NCBI RefSeq assembly: GCF_002806945.1
Contig: NZ_NIHC01000001.1
Location: 682,001-746,000 of the forward strand
Length of the DNA stretch: 64,000 nt
Direction: 5' to 3'
Origin: Marinobacter salexigens
Lineage (GTDB): Bacteria > Pseudomonadota > Gammaproteobacteria > Pseudomonadales > Oleiphilaceae
The number at the start of each line of letters is the position of its first letter. The stretch's first letter is position 1. This document shows positions 63,114-64,000 of this stretch, in pieces. A program made the position numbers and the translations under genes. The notes under the pieces are model-generated. The model ran no database searches. It was not told the DNA's origin and worked only from the letters and a program-made list of their open reading frames with translations.

Positions 63114-64000
63114 ATGAAACCATGCAGTTCTATGGCGACAGCGCTCTCTCCTGAAGCAGCCTATCAGCGTGCGCTGGCCTCAGGCTTTAAAAACGACCCA
63201 GCCCAAGAGAAGGCTGCCAGGTGCTTGCAGCAATGCTATGAGCAGTTGCAGGTGGGTGCTGCTGATGTTCAGGGCGTGTATTTGTGGGGGCCGGTTGGGC
63301 GGGGTAAAACCTGGTTGATGGATCGCTTTCACCAAGCTTTGACCGTGCCGGCCCGGCGGCAGCATTTTCACCATTTTATGCGCTGGGTGCATCAGCGCTT
63401 GTTTCAGCTGACCGGGCAGGAGGACCCACTTCGTTTGCTTGCCGAGGAGTTAGCGGCAGAAGCCAAAGTGCTGTGTTTCGATGAGCTGTTTGTCAGTGAT
63501 ATCGGGGATGCCGTATTGATTGGCGGCTTGTTTCAGCATTTGTTTGCTCAGGGCCTGGTTCTGGTGGCGACATCCAACCAGCCGCCCGACGAACTTTACA
63601 AAGATGGGTTCAACCGCGAGCGCCTGTTACCCGCCATAGAGGCGATCAAGAAAAATACGCAAGTGCTGAGTGTCGATGGTGGAGAAGATCATCGGCTCCA
63701 CCCCGGGGTGCTCCAGCAGCGCTATTGGGTTAACCAGCCGCAAGCACTGGAGGCGGTGTTTTGGGAACTGCTTGGTGAGAATGGAGAGGCCAGGTGTGAA
63801 CCAGTTCTTATAGGGCACCAGGAAATAAAAGTAGTGCTGCGTAGTCAGCACCTTTTGTGGTGTCGTTATGATGACTTGTGTGAGCAGAAGCTGTCGGCTC
63901 AGGACTTTATCGAGTTGTGCGACCGCTTTTCCCATCTCTTTTTAAGTGACGTGCCACAACTTGCAGGTGGCAGCCAGCAAGCTGCTATTGCCCGCGGTAC
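63114..64000 (+). CDS. zapE: ZapE/AFG1-family ATPase (partial, runs off the edge)
   Basis: About 295 codons are visible. Walker A is VYLWGPVGRGKTWLMDRF, then LCFDELFVSDIGDA (Walker B) and LVATSNQPPDELYKDGFNR, all as in E. coli ZapE. It is an AAA-type ATPase that affects Z-ring behaviour in division. The N-terminal start ATG at 63114 has AGAGGGA upstream at a long distance; ATG 63132 is also possible. Confidence 0.88.
   Translation, partial: MKPCSSMATALSPEAAYQRALASGFKNDPAQEKAARCLQQCYEQLQVGAADVQGVYLWGPVGRGKTWLMDRFHQALTVPARRQHFHHFMRWVHQRLFQLTGQEDPLRLLAEELAAEAKVLCFDELFVSDIGDAVLIGGLFQHLFAQGLVLVATSNQPPDELYKDGFNRERLLPAIEAIKKNTQVLSVDGGEDHRLHPGVLQQRYWVNQPQALEAVFWELLGENGEARCEPVLIGHQEIKVVLRSQHLLWCRYDDLCEQKLSAQDFIELCDRFSHLFLSDVPQLAGGSQQAAIARG

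Overview
The window is about 64 kb of gene-dense chromosome from a gammaproteobacterium. Gene content fits a marine Marinobacter-like organism: a tkt-epd-pgk-fba block, RadD, ZapE, ThpR, TRAP uptake, TorCA respiration, sulfide:quinone oxidoreductase and several c-di-GMP proteins. The genus is an inference from gene content and the even, moderately high G+C. No rRNA, tRNA, CRISPR array or insertion sequence was seen.

Layout. 1-3523: Calvin/glycolysis block (end of transketolase, erythrose-4-phosphate dehydrogenase, phosphoglycerate kinase, class II aldolase) closed by a clear terminator. 3524-6008: an AT-rich island with a retron-type reverse transcriptase, a two-membrane-segment partner protein overlapping it by ATGA, and a structured leader with a strong promoter that probably encodes the msr-msd RNA; this looks like a retron defence unit. 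6135-6886: a decayed membrane-anchored PAS-GGDEF gene. 7023-17077: small enzymes and accessory proteins (2H phosphoesterase, membrane EEP hydrolase, PhyH dioxygenase, VF530, Lon-like protease with a universal stress protein, DUF1643, metallophosphoesterase, TehB-like methyltransferase, TauE-type permease), followed by a short remnant of a second metallophosphoesterase. 17826-22993 (minus): a five-gene, fully overlapping operon of DUF3348, a MotA-like protein with a very long coiled tail, a MotB/OmpA-like protein, DUF2894 and an AAA ATPase. This is a Zorya-like motor arrangement of unknown role.

23151-32378: hybrid peroxiredoxin-glutaredoxin, a CARDB secreted protein with a membrane partner, DUF2780, an M15 peptidase, a complete TRAP transporter and a LemA-TPM-TPM operon. 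32613-46797: NYN/LOTUS protein, SlyD, ThpR, a PAS-PAS-GGDEF-EAL protein, a thioesterase, RadD, YgjV, iron ADH, deaminase, Nudix hydrolase, patatin, RNase Z, a DsbA-like protein, and the sqr pair. 47018-55086 (minus): an RND pump with its adaptor, then torCA. 55226-64000: a PAS-GAF-PAS-GGDEF-EAL protein, a serine hydrolase with a thioredoxin-like partner, RtcB, an SDR, a baeRF-type protein and the start of zapE.

The two regions most worth attention are the retron-like island (3524-6008) and the MotAB-like/DUF operon (17826-22993). Both resemble anti-phage or envelope systems but neither can be proven from sequence alone.
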